Assembly: GCA_030041295.1 (NCBI GenBank)
Contig: JASHOD010000147.1
Location: forward strand, 1 to 47,167
Length of the DNA: 47,167 bases
Source: Nitrososphaerales archaeon
Lineage (GTDB): Archaea > Thermoproteota > Nitrososphaeria > Nitrososphaerales > CADDZS01
Reading direction: 5' to 3'
Below the pieces are notes generated by a model. It was not told the DNA's origin, searched no databases, and worked only from the letters and a program-made list of their open reading frames with translations. The translations under genes and the position numbers were made by a program. Of the stretch, positions 33,070 through 40,168 are shown in pieces. Within the stretch, counting starts at the first letter, position 1; each line of letters starts with the position of its first letter.

Positions 33070-33765
33070 TTGAAGATTTATACAAAAACCGGGGACAAAG
33101 GAGAAACTAGCCTCTATGGAGGCAAAAGAGTAAGGAAGGACAATCTGCGCGTTGAGGCATACGGCGCCGTCGACGAAACTAACGCCTACATCGGATTCGC
33201 AAGGGCTGCGATTCACGAGGGTTCATCCGGCTCTCGTGAAGTGTTGAATTTTATCGATTCCGTTTTAGAGCCGGTGCAGCATAAGCTCTTTGCGATCGGA
33301 GCAAACCTAGCCGGATCAGACGATCCAAAATATTCTGTCGAAGATTCTGATCTCGAATTCCTAGAAAAATCAATAGACAAAATGGATGAGCAAGTGCAGC
33401 CGATCAAGGCCTTCATTTTGCCCTTCGGTACTGATCTCTCTTCGAGACTGCATTTGGCTCGCGTCGTATCGAGAAACGCCGAACGGCGCATTGTTGCCTT
33501 GTCCCAAGCAGAGCCCGTGAGTCCCAATCTGCTCGCTTACGCTAACCGCCTCTCCGACTTTCTGTTTACGCTCGCAAGATTTGCAAACAAGGCAGAAGGC
33601 ACCGCTGACGTCGTTTGGAGGAAGGAAACAAAGGAGTCGGTATTGCCTACCGAAAAACAGGAGAAGCTCCCCGTGAAACCTGCTGAGTCAGCTCTAGTTC
33701 AACAGGCGGCCGCTACTTCCAAGAACGGTAACGGAAACGGACAGAGTCTGAAAGCGACATCATAA
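33070..33765 (+). CDS. Cob(I)alamin adenosyltransferase, PduO type
   Basis: A 231-residue PduO-type ATP:cob(I)alamin adenosyltransferase, which makes adenosylcobalamin. The N-terminus KIYTKTGDKGETSLYGGKRV is the ATP-binding motif. AYGAVDETNAYIGFAR and the Arg-rich helix VVSRNAERRIVALSQ, then NLLAYANRLSDFLFTLAR are the other conserved blocks. The last 50 residues (after DVVWRK) are a low-complexity tail ending NGNGNGQS. The TTG start is firm, because the ATP motif begins at residue 3 and no ATG precedes it. Confidence 0.93.
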   Translation: MKIYTKTGDKGETSLYGGKRVRKDNLRVEAYGAVDETNAYIGFARAAIHEGSSGSREVLNFIDSVLEPVQHKLFAIGANLAGSDDPKYSVEDSDLEFLEKSIDKMDEQVQPIKAFILPFGTDLSSRLHLARVVSRNAERRIVALSQAEPVSPNLLAYANRLSDFLFTLARFANKAEGTADVVWRKETKESVLPTEKQEKLPVKPAESALVQQAAATSKNGNGNGQSLKATS

Positions 33766-33969
33766 TCCTCTCTCTCTTATTCGACCTTGTCGCCTTCAAA
33801 CTAGCATCACTAGTCCTAGCTATTGACATTGTTGGCCCTGATATTCTCTCCTGTAGAAAAAATGAGCACAAGTTTAAGAGAAACGAGATGCTGAAATAAT
33901 TGCATCCCTCCTATATCGGAATACTGCTTTTTTCGTAAGATTGCAAATTCTAAGGAGATAGGCTGTTTT

Positions 33970-34452
33970 TTGGTAGGAACCCAGAGAAGTGATAACAGAA
34001 GCAGCAGAAAGGAATTTTTAATCCCGGACGGAATTTCGATCTACGAATTTCTGAGCAAGGGACTTCTTGGCAGCACTCTTTCAGTCACGTCTCCATCTAG
34101 GGATGAAATCCTGATCGAATCTGAACCAATAGTAAGGATTCACGTCACGACGGACGAGAATTCAAAGAAAGTAAAGTTTGACATCTATTCCCCGAGGTGG
34201 TCGCGTCAAATAACCGTTCAGCAACTAGACGGTTTCGACTTTATGGAGTCGCAAGCCGAAGAGCTTCTAGAGAAAGAGAATGCAGATGCGGTTGCGGAGG
34301 ACTCTCTCTTGGCCTTGGACATGATTCGTCTCTGGACTGCGAAGAACAAGTATGAGTGCGCCGAAGTCGAACCCAACGAGGGTTCTGGCGAAGAGGCTAG
34401 TTCAAAAATATCCCCGAAACCGGCGAAACGGGTTCCTGGCGGCAGCAAATAA
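33970..34452 (+). CDS. Conserved-looking hypothetical protein
   Basis: Not recognised. It has 160 residues with a compact middle (about 18-100: SIYEFLSKGLLGSTLSVTS, VRIHVTTDENSKKVKFDIYS, WSRQITVQQLDGFDFMESQA) and a disordered Glu/Ser-rich tail ending in basic residues. There are no Cys residues before C137, no membrane segment and no known motif. The start is TTG. It sits 64 bp ahead of the tRNase Z-like gene and 204 bp after the adenosyltransferase, on the same strand. The unbroken frame and coherent composition suggest that it is a real gene. Confidence 0.55.
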   Translation: MVGTQRSDNRSSRKEFLIPDGISIYEFLSKGLLGSTLSVTSPSRDEILIESEPIVRIHVTTDENSKKVKFDIYSPRWSRQITVQQLDGFDFMESQAEELLEKENADAVAEDSLLALDMIRLWTAKNKYECAEVEPNEGSGEEASSKISPKPAKRVPGGSK

Positions 34453-34516
34453 CAAGAACCTACAGCTCTAGGCGTTTGGTTGATATTGGCTCCTGAGTAT
34501 AGACCGTTAATGTTCA

Positions 34517-35305
34517 ATGTCTAATCTAATCAGATTCTTTGGAACCTCCGCGGCTGCTCCAAGCTTGAAACGCGGATTTGCTTGCATAGGTTTGGTCGAA
34601 GAAGAAAAGCATCGAAGCTCGAGAGAAGAGAATATTGTCCTGCTCGATTGCGGCGACGGATCAATCCGAAAGATAATGGAAACTAAAACGAGCTGCCTTT
34701 CTATCTCTGACATACTCATCACTCATTTCCACTCCGACCATTTGAGCGGGCTCGCCCAGGTGATCGAGAGCATGGATATCCAAAAAAGGACACGGGAGCT
34801 TAATGTCTTCGGACCAAAGGGACTGGAGGAATATTTCGCACAAATTCAGAGGACGACGTGCATCGCGTCCAAGAGGAAATTCATAATCAACGTCAGTGAG
34901 CTCGACACTGGAACGAAGGGTGTAAAGGTATCAGATCACAAAGTAAGTACTTTTGAAATGCAGCATACCATTTCCTGTCTAGGATATCGCATTGAAAACT
35001 CTGATTTCGTCCTCGCCTACACCGGAGACACCGAACCCTGTGTAGAAGTATTGAATCTTTCAGAAGGTGCCGATTTATTGATACACGAAGCCACTTTTCT
35101 TCAAAAGGACATCGATAAAGCAAGGTCCTCGAAACATTCCACGCCCCTAGAAGCTGCGGGAGACGCCGAAAAATCTGGAACGAGAAACTTGGTTCTCACA
35201 CATATCAATGACAACTATGAAACCGAAGAAGGGATTGTGTCCGAGTGCAAGACAATCTATCCTATGGTTAGAGTTGCTCGAGATGGTCTAGAGATTCCTC
35301 TTTAG
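34517..35305 (+). CDS. MBL-fold hydrolase of the ribonuclease Z (tRNase Z) type
   Basis: A 262-residue metallo-beta-lactamase fold protein. The metal motif is LITHFHSDHLSGL (H70, H72, D74, H75). Other ligand regions are MQHTISCLGYRI, AYTGDTEPC, HEATF (as in RNase Z) and VLTHIN. LEAA after HSTP also matches RNase Z-type proteins, which cut the 3' trailer of tRNA precursors. It lies 87 bp upstream of a tRNA-Pro gene. The long exosite arm of bacterial tRNase Z is absent or reduced to about residues 88-110, so a related hydrolase is possible. ATG start. Confidence 0.82.
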   Translation: MSNLIRFFGTSAAAPSLKRGFACIGLVEEEKHRSSREENIVLLDCGDGSIRKIMETKTSCLSISDILITHFHSDHLSGLAQVIESMDIQKRTRELNVFGPKGLEEYFAQIQRTTCIASKRKFIINVSELDTGTKGVKVSDHKVSTFEMQHTISCLGYRIENSDFVLAYTGDTEPCVEVLNLSEGADLLIHEATFLQKDIDKARSSKHSTPLEAAGDAEKSGTRNLVLTHINDNYETEEGIVSECKTIYPMVRVARDGLEIPL

Positions 35306-35392
35306 ATAATTAACAAGGACATACTGTAGTACCTCTCGGTGAAGAAAGGAAACTCTAAAACACGCAGAGCGCACTAGAAGATTCGCAGTTCC

Positions 35393-35467
35393 GGGGTCGT
35401 GGTGTAGCTTGGTCAACATACTTGCCTTGGGCGCAAGTGATCGTCGGTCCGAATCCGACCGACCCCA
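35393..35467 (+). tRNA. tRNA-Pro (anticodon TGG)
   Basis: A 75-nt cloverleaf. The acceptor stem GGGGTCG pairs with CGACCCC (35460-35466), with A as discriminator. The D-stem is GTGT/ACAT and the anticodon arm is CTTGC-CTTGGGC-GCAAG, giving anticodon TGG. The T-stem is GTCGG/CCGAC. The T-loop is TCCGAAT, so position 55 is C where nearly all tRNAs have U (later pseudouridine). CCA is not encoded. There is no intron. The gene lies between the tRNase Z-like gene and the convergent rhomboid gene. Confidence 0.93.
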
Positions 35468-35560
35468 TCTGGAATTAGTACGGCTCGATATCTACGCACA
35501 GATTTACGAGGCTGAATGGCTGAGTTCTGCTCGTTAAACCTAATACTGCGGATTCTTCCT

Positions 35561-36511
35561 TCAATAATGGCTCGATCGTGCACGTCGAGACCTGCCGACG
35601 AAATAGCCGGACGCTAGTCCCACCAATACGCCGCCAAGATGTGCAAAGATATCGACACTTATTCCAGAGAGGAACGTGCTGAAAAAGAAGATAAACAAAA
35701 ACCAAGCCACAAGCGAGACGTTCCACCTTCGGTTAATTGCATAGTCGGCAGTTACAGCACCCGCTATCAACCCAAAAATTCCGCCCGAAGCTCCCATGCT
35801 CAATACGTTGCTCGGCTCTGCAACTAGGCTGAGAAGATTGCCGGCTAACCCCGTTATGAAAAAGACGAGGTAATATTGCCTAGAGGTATAGACGTTTCTC
35901 AAAAGACCGTCGATGACCCATACGGCAAAAGCGTTGAAGGCAACGTCGACCACTCCATCCCAAGTTCCAGCAGTCACACTGGTGGATATCGGGGTAAGTA
36001 CGACTATCATCGACGTAGCAAGGGAAGGAATCCCATAACCCGTGAAAACGAAAGCATTCAACTGGACGAGAAATATTACTAGAGGCAGCCCGTCTATGTA
36101 GATGAGAGATGTTATTGCTCCTATTACCAGACCTGCAAGAATTGCAAAGACCAAGTTTCTTCCAGGCTTTGAGATATTCAATCCAAAGCTAGAACGTCGT
36201 CTATTACTGTATGTCGGGTAAGAATATCCGCTGCCGGTCGAGTAGTACGGGTTTGAAGTGTTAGGTAGTGTTCTACGAAGTGGGTTGCTAGTGCAAAGAT
36301 GATTCTCCGGAAGCCTGTGTTCGGAACAGAAGATCTTTGCGCAATAACGGCACGTAAAGTAATACGAATCCTCACGGACGAGAGGCTTGTTACAATAAGA
36401 GCAACGTTTAACGTTGGGATCCTGAGTGTACGAATCCAGTCTAGTGCCGCAGTTGCTACAAAATACGAGACCCTCTCGGTTGTCCTGGCCGCAGTTCGGG
36501 CAAATAGTCAA
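35561..36511 (-). CDS. Rhomboid intramembrane protease with N-terminal zinc-ribbon and AN1-type zinc finger
   Basis: A 316-residue protein in three parts. Residues 1-25 hold a zinc ribbon (C4, C7, C18, C21). Residues 37-73 hold an AN1-like finger (C37, C40, C54, C57, C62, H65, H71, C73). From residue 118 there are six or more membrane helices with the rhomboid serine in SMGASGGIFGL (S242) and catalytic His in FAHLGG (H291). Rhomboids cut other membrane proteins within the bilayer. AN1 fingers occur in archaeal rhomboids and may bind ubiquitin-like partners or unfolded proteins. TTG start: the first zinc ligand follows within three residues. Confidence 0.92.
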   Translation of the reverse strand: MTICPNCGQDNREGLVFCSNCGTRLDSYTQDPNVKRCSYCNKPLVREDSYYFTCRYCAKIFCSEHRLPENHLCTSNPLRRTLPNTSNPYYSTGSGYSYPTYSNRRRSSFGLNISKPGRNLVFAILAGLVIGAITSLIYIDGLPLVIFLVQLNAFVFTGYGIPSLATSMIVVLTPISTSVTAGTWDGVVDVAFNAFAVWVIDGLLRNVYTSRQYYLVFFITGLAGNLLSLVAEPSNVLSMGASGGIFGLIAGAVTADYAINRRWNVSLVAWFLFIFFFSTFLSGISVDIFAHLGGVLVGLASGYFVGRSRRARSSHY

Positions 36512-37169
36512 GTGAGCGTCGTTAAACCTCCAAGGTAATCGGTTAGGACACTAGAAAAAGGGTTCGCTGACAAATTCGACATTCTGCTACAAATATCTAT
36601 TTTCTTATGCTGTAACCTGTACCGAAAATTCAGATGTTAAAACCCTTCACAGCATAGTTCATTTTGTTAAAGCTGACAGAAACAGTGCTGACGGAATCGT
36701 TTTTGTCTGGTTCGGTCGTGCCAAACAGAAATTTGTGAAAATGTTTCGAAACCCCAGGGCATCAACAGGGTTACGTCAAAATTTTGAAAATTAAGAACGA
36801 ACAAGTATTTAATTATCGCAATTACACAATTCATTTTTCGTAAAATCAAGTGTCATATTCAGCTCTCTTCCCGATCGAAATTCGTACAACTCCCTAACAG
36901 GTTTTAAGTTGGTTGGCCAATCCATATGAAGAATCCGTGAAAGAGCGATCAATTGTATCTTTTTGACAAGGGCGTCGTAAATTCGCAGTAATTGGATGCC
37001 ATTTTCTTCTATGAAAAGGGCCCCTTTTGTATTATAAGGCAAGTGCGCAGTCTGGGAGTTTTTTTCTGTACCCGCACAGCTTTTGCGTTTAATTATTTCG
37101 TTGCAGAAATTATCGATGAGAACGGAATGCAGTTTGTAGTATCCAGCATAATTGTGCTAATGTTGCTTT
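36512..37169. other. Intergenic region with one doubtful small ORF
   Basis: The stretch between the rhomboid start and the next gene (+) is A/T-rich. Apart from the doubtful ORF at 36809-37042, I see no gene, tRNA, repeat or clear terminator. TATA-like sequences are common because of base composition, so none is called. Confidence 0.5.
36809..37042 (-). CDS. Doubtful small ORF, 77 residues
   Basis: Not recognised. The sequence is soluble-looking (IYDALVKKIQLIALSRILHM and RELYEFRSGRELNMTLDF), with TTG as start. The LYEFRSG stretch faintly recalls RelE/HigB-type toxins, which have LyElR near the C-terminus, but the match is too short to assign and no antitoxin gene is beside it. It may be a chance ORF. 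Confidence 0.25.
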   Translation of the reverse strand: MPYNTKGALFIEENGIQLLRIYDALVKKIQLIALSRILHMDWPTNLKPVRELYEFRSGRELNMTLDFTKNELCNCDN

Positions 37170-37409
37170 GTGGACGGGATAATCTTCGGAGTTGAAGCGG
37201 CGAAGGGAATTCTGTCAATAGTGATGGTTATTTTGGGGCTTATCTTTGCAGGTTTCATAGGGGTCGCGATCCCCTTTCTCAGCTCTACCATCGTGTTAAA
37301 CCACTTGTCAGATATTGTGACAACGCAGGCGAAATATTTCTCCTACTACATCTACGGTTTTCCGCTGGCTTGGATCGTAGGATTTGTCGCAGGCCTGCTC
37401 CTGGTTTGA
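37170..37409 (+). CDS. Small two-helix membrane protein
   Basis: A 79-residue ORF with GTG start and two strong hydrophobic segments: about residues 13-36 (ILSIVMVILGLIFAGFIGVA and onward) and 60-79 (YIYGFPLAWIVGFVAGLLLV). The hydrophobic pattern with a polar middle suggests a real protein. No family is recognised. Confidence 0.45.
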   Translation: MDGIIFGVEAAKGILSIVMVILGLIFAGFIGVAIPFLSSTIVLNHLSDIVTTQAKYFSYYIYGFPLAWIVGFVAGLLLV

Positions 37410-37449
37410 GAACCGCCATTTAGGCGCCCCGAATAGTAGCAATCACAAA

Positions 37450-37872
37450 TCAAGATTCCGCGAGCAGTTTAAGTCTCTGCTCGATCTCGTCTCTGATCTT
37501 TCTCACTTCATTGATCGATCTTCCCTTCGTTTCCTTGAGGTCCCACGATACTAGTTTCTTCTGCAGTTCGGGAAGCAAAGGCCGCGGAACGAGTTGTTCT
37601 ATAGCCGCGCCCATTGTGACGATGAGTTCCGCTCGGTCAATCATCTCTGGAGTCAGTAGTCTCGGCATGTTTCGTGAAACGTCAATTCCCTTCTCTTTCA
37701 TCGCACCTATGACAGTGGGGTAGATTGCTTGCGCAGGAGTGGTCCCAGCGCTTTCGACGTAACTGAAACCGAGATTGATCGCGATGGCTGCGGCCATTTG
37801 GCTGCGGCCCGCGTTGCTGGGACTGATGAAAAGCGTGCGCTTCTCTTTGTTGGGTTTCTTTCCTGAACTCAT
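37450..37872 (-). CDS. Low-molecular-weight phosphatase/arsenate reductase-fold protein with Ser at the catalytic Cys
   Basis: A 140-residue LMW-PTPase/ArsC-like protein. The P-loop is FISPSNAGRSQMA (residues 15-27), where the family has CxxNxGRS. The nucleophilic Cys is Ser17 (codon AGT; a TGT Cys codon is one base away), while Arg23 is kept. Other family blocks remain: YVESAGTTPAQAIYPTVIGA, IDVSRNMPRLLTPEMIDRAE, LIVTMG, then SWDLKETKGRSINEVRKIRD, which carries the general-acid region. The enzyme is probably not a normal phosphatase or arsenate reductase; it could bind phosphate or arsenate or act as a phosphatase decoy. ATG start. Confidence 0.85.
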   Translation of the reverse strand: MSSGKKPNKEKRTLFISPSNAGRSQMAAAIAINLGFSYVESAGTTPAQAIYPTVIGAMKEKGIDVSRNMPRLLTPEMIDRAELIVTMGAAIEQLVPRPLLPELQKKLVSWDLKETKGRSINEVRKIRDEIEQRLKLLAES

Positions 37873-37950
37873 CTTGTTTCGTCTAAAGCCTTCTTCTATT
37901 TTTTCTCTTTCCTTCTCTATGACGTTACGACAAAGACCGCGAAAACATGG

Positions 37951-38643
37951 CTATTTCTGCCTAGAGCCTACATCCTGACCGGCTCTCTTCTCCACGATCA
38001 GGTGATGGAGGTTACCCTCATCTCTTGTTTCAACAAGTTCATTCTTGGTAAGTTCAGCCCACTTGGCCATCTCAACGTCCGCGAACGGATCGTCCGAGAG
38101 GATATGCACGACAGTTCCTACTGACTTGCTTTTTAGAAGGTCTCCTAGGTTAACAAGGGTCGCTGCACATTCAGATCCGACCGCTATCAACTCCTCATCG
38201 GGGAGTTTCTTGAAGCATCGTATTTTCAATTCGGAAATCCTTTGTTTGAGCCTTTCCTCTGCCTCATTTCCCCTCGGAAAATTGGAATCGAGCTGGTCAA
38301 TATCGAGTTTGACTTTGGCTATCCATCCCTTAGAATATAGTGAGTCGTTTGCGAGCCTAGGATTTTGCTCTACCTCGAAATTTAGATCGAGAATCTTGCA
38401 TGCTAGAGGACTACGAATTGCTCCGAAGTACTTTGAAGATTCGGCTGTTGCAAGCAACTGTCCTGACTTGACGTCCGAAAAGAGACCTTGTTTGAAGTGA
38501 ATTTCCTTGAACCTTCCCGCGAGATTTGATAACAAGGCAGTAATCCCAATTACCACGACATTATCTGATAAGGGTCTCAGCCAGACATCGTTTTGCATGT
38601 CATAGTAGACGTCGTCGGGGAATTCACAAAACTGAATCTGCAT
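37951..38643 (-). CDS. GcvH-like lipoyl domain fused to a TusA-like domain
   Basis: With the ATG at 38643 the protein has 230 residues. Residues 8-117 look like glycine-cleavage H protein: MQNDVWLRPLSDNVVVIGIT, LATAESSKYFGAIRSPL with the lipoyl Lys at K71, and NDSLYSKGWIAKVKLD. Residues 143-220 look like TusA: CAATLVNLGDLLK, TVVHILSDDPFADVEMAKWA and NELVETRDEGNLHHLIVEKR. The first Cys of the TusA CPxP motif is kept (C159), but the motif reads CAAT. A separate lipoate-binding protein and TusA serve sHdr sulfur oxidation in other prokaryotes; here they appear as one chain. The frame is open to a GTG at 38727. Confidence 0.7.
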   Translation of the reverse strand: MQIQFCEFPDDVYYDMQNDVWLRPLSDNVVVIGITALLSNLAGRFKEIHFKQGLFSDVKSGQLLATAESSKYFGAIRSPLACKILDLNFEVEQNPRLANDSLYSKGWIAKVKLDIDQLDSNFPRGNEAEERLKQRISELKIRCFKKLPDEELIAVGSECAATLVNLGDLLKSKSVGTVVHILSDDPFADVEMAKWAELTKNELVETRDEGNLHHLIVEKRAGQDVGSRQK

Positions 38644-38745
38644 TTCCAAAAACACGAAGGATTGTCGGACTTCGTAACGCAACCTAAAAAACAGATATTC
38701 GAGAAAGAGATATTCTATCTCTATCACATGAAATTCATAACGAAA

Positions 38746-38943
38746 TTAAGGAATCGCTACGGCCAGAATAAGAAAGACAAAGCCGACTATGGCGACCGCA
38801 GCTTCAGTATTGACCGTCATAGCGGACGGGAGATTCGCCTTGATTACTCCTACCCCACCACCGATCAAGACTAGAAGACCGATCAAAAAGAACGGGTACC
38901 GTAGTACCTGCGGGATACGACTCTTGTGTTTTTCCAATTTCAA
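38746..38943 (-). CDS. Small two-helix membrane protein
   Basis: A 65-residue ORF with TTG start. A basic N-terminus (KLEKHKSR) precedes one helix (YPFFLIGLLVLIGGGVGVI, residues 16-34) and a second at the C-terminus (AAVAIVGFVFLILAVAIP). It begins 12 bp after the stop of the membrane anchor-like gene on the same strand, so the two could be co-transcribed. No family recognised. Confidence 0.45.
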   Translation of the reverse strand: MKLEKHKSRIPQVLRYPFFLIGLLVLIGGGVGVIKANLPSAMTVNTEAAVAIVGFVFLILAVAIP

Positions 38944-38955
38944 TATCAGATTCCG

Positions 38956-39732
38956 CTATATGTGAAGCAAGACCGGGTCGATTGGGATTCCGGCGGCTAC
39001 TGCTCGGATGTAAAGGTCTGCAAAAATTATCGTGAGTAGGCTAATCCACGCTAGAGCTTCGTGGTGCGAATTCCACCATGTTTGGACGTCATATATTTTC
39101 TTCCGACCCTTTCCGCCCGGCACGCAGGAATAACAGTCGATATTGCCTCCGATCAGATGACGGAAGGCGTGGCAGGAAAGCGTCCATCCCGTCAGCGCAA
39201 GTGCATTTGATAGGATCACGATACTTCCGAGTGTCAACGTTACGCCGGTACTGTAATGAATCAACGAATAATAGAAATCATAATAAAAGAACGGTAGAAG
39301 AGAAATCCCCGCGTACAGAAAATATCTGTGCAAGTTTTCGAACTGAAAGATCGCGTTCCGCTCGCCCGTGTACCGCTGACTGTGATGCTCATCACGTTCT
39401 GGGTTGTCGCAGCCCAGAGGGTGGTGAAATAGGTGTCTATGGTAATCTTTCCTATACGCGTAACAGGTTAAGCGAAATAATCCGGGGATTGGCACGATTA
39501 GTACGGTCGGGCTGTAGAAGGGGTCGATTAAAGCCTTAGTGGTTCCCACTGGGTAGAGAACTAGCGCAACTGAACCTGCGGCTATCAAAATTATGAAAGT
39601 CCACAGTCTCCAATTTGCCTCTATGAATTCGTAGGGAAAGAAGTACTTTTGAGTAGTTTTCTGCAAGTGAGTACTTACTATTGGTCCTCGCGGCGACATC
39701 GTATTAATGGATTTTTGGATCTGATAGTTCAA
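38956..39732 (-). CDS. Membrane protein resembling an actinobacterial-type succinate dehydrogenase membrane-anchor protein
   Basis: A 258-residue protein with about five membrane helices. The pattern LFRLTCYAYRKDYHRHLF, then QRYTGERNAIFQFENLHRYF and LTGWTLSCHAFRHLIGG recalls a membrane protein encoded near sdh genes in Actinobacteria and Chloroflexi, with Arg/His-rich loops and several His residues that could bind heme. No SdhA or SdhB gene is in the window, so any such role is by homology impression only. ATG start. It lies 436 bp from the divergent coiled-coil gene. Confidence 0.6.
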   Translation of the reverse strand: MNYQIQKSINTMSPRGPIVSTHLQKTTQKYFFPYEFIEANWRLWTFIILIAAGSVALVLYPVGTTKALIDPFYSPTVLIVPIPGLFRLTCYAYRKDYHRHLFHHPLGCDNPERDEHHSQRYTGERNAIFQFENLHRYFLYAGISLLPFFYYDFYYSLIHYSTGVTLTLGSIVILSNALALTGWTLSCHAFRHLIGGNIDCYSCVPGGKGRKKIYDVQTWWNSHHEALAWISLLTIIFADLYIRAVAAGIPIDPVLLHI

Positions 39733-40168
39733 GACATTCCAAGAACTCGAATGAATGCATCAGCAATTCAATATGTGCTAGACAAATGAGTGCTAAACAA
39801 CGTTTCAGTCTAGCCCATTTCTTGTACAAAGGACGCTTCTTGATCGGTTTCAAAATTGATTTCTCAGCCCCAGTACTCTAAACCTATCGAGTGACAATGC
39901 CTTCGAATAAGCAAACAGTTAGTTGCCTATGAAGCGCGATCAAGAAAGGTGATCAGTAAGAAATTATTTGGACTGAGACCCTTTTCGTGCTTGTTTTTCA
40001 TATATCAAGATTCGCTATAGCATGCCATTTACGATATACTAAGTCCATTCTGCTCACAGGAAATTCAGATCGAATCTCAGATTATTTGCAGAATCTCGTC
40101 GGTAGAAAAATAGTACAGGTACGGAATTCAAAATCATAGGTCTCTTATAGAGCGTTCGCTCAAATTAA
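39733..40168. other. Intergenic region with a spaced inverted repeat
   Basis: No ORF of note. TTCTTGATCG (39837-39846) and CGATCAAGAA (39937-39946) are a perfect 10-bp inverted repeat 90 bp apart. A TATA-like CATATATC (39998-40005) lies about 165 bp ahead of the coiled-coil gene start, and a weaker CTTATAG (40144-40150) lies 19 bp ahead of it. Confidence 0.35.

Noticed and set aside
36809..37042. RelE/HigB-type toxin
   Set aside because: Only a short LYEFRSG stretch fits and there is no antitoxin gene beside it; listed only as a doubtful ORF.
37450..37872. Functional arsenate reductase gene
   Set aside because: The nucleophilic Cys is Ser, and no ars regulator or efflux gene is nearby.
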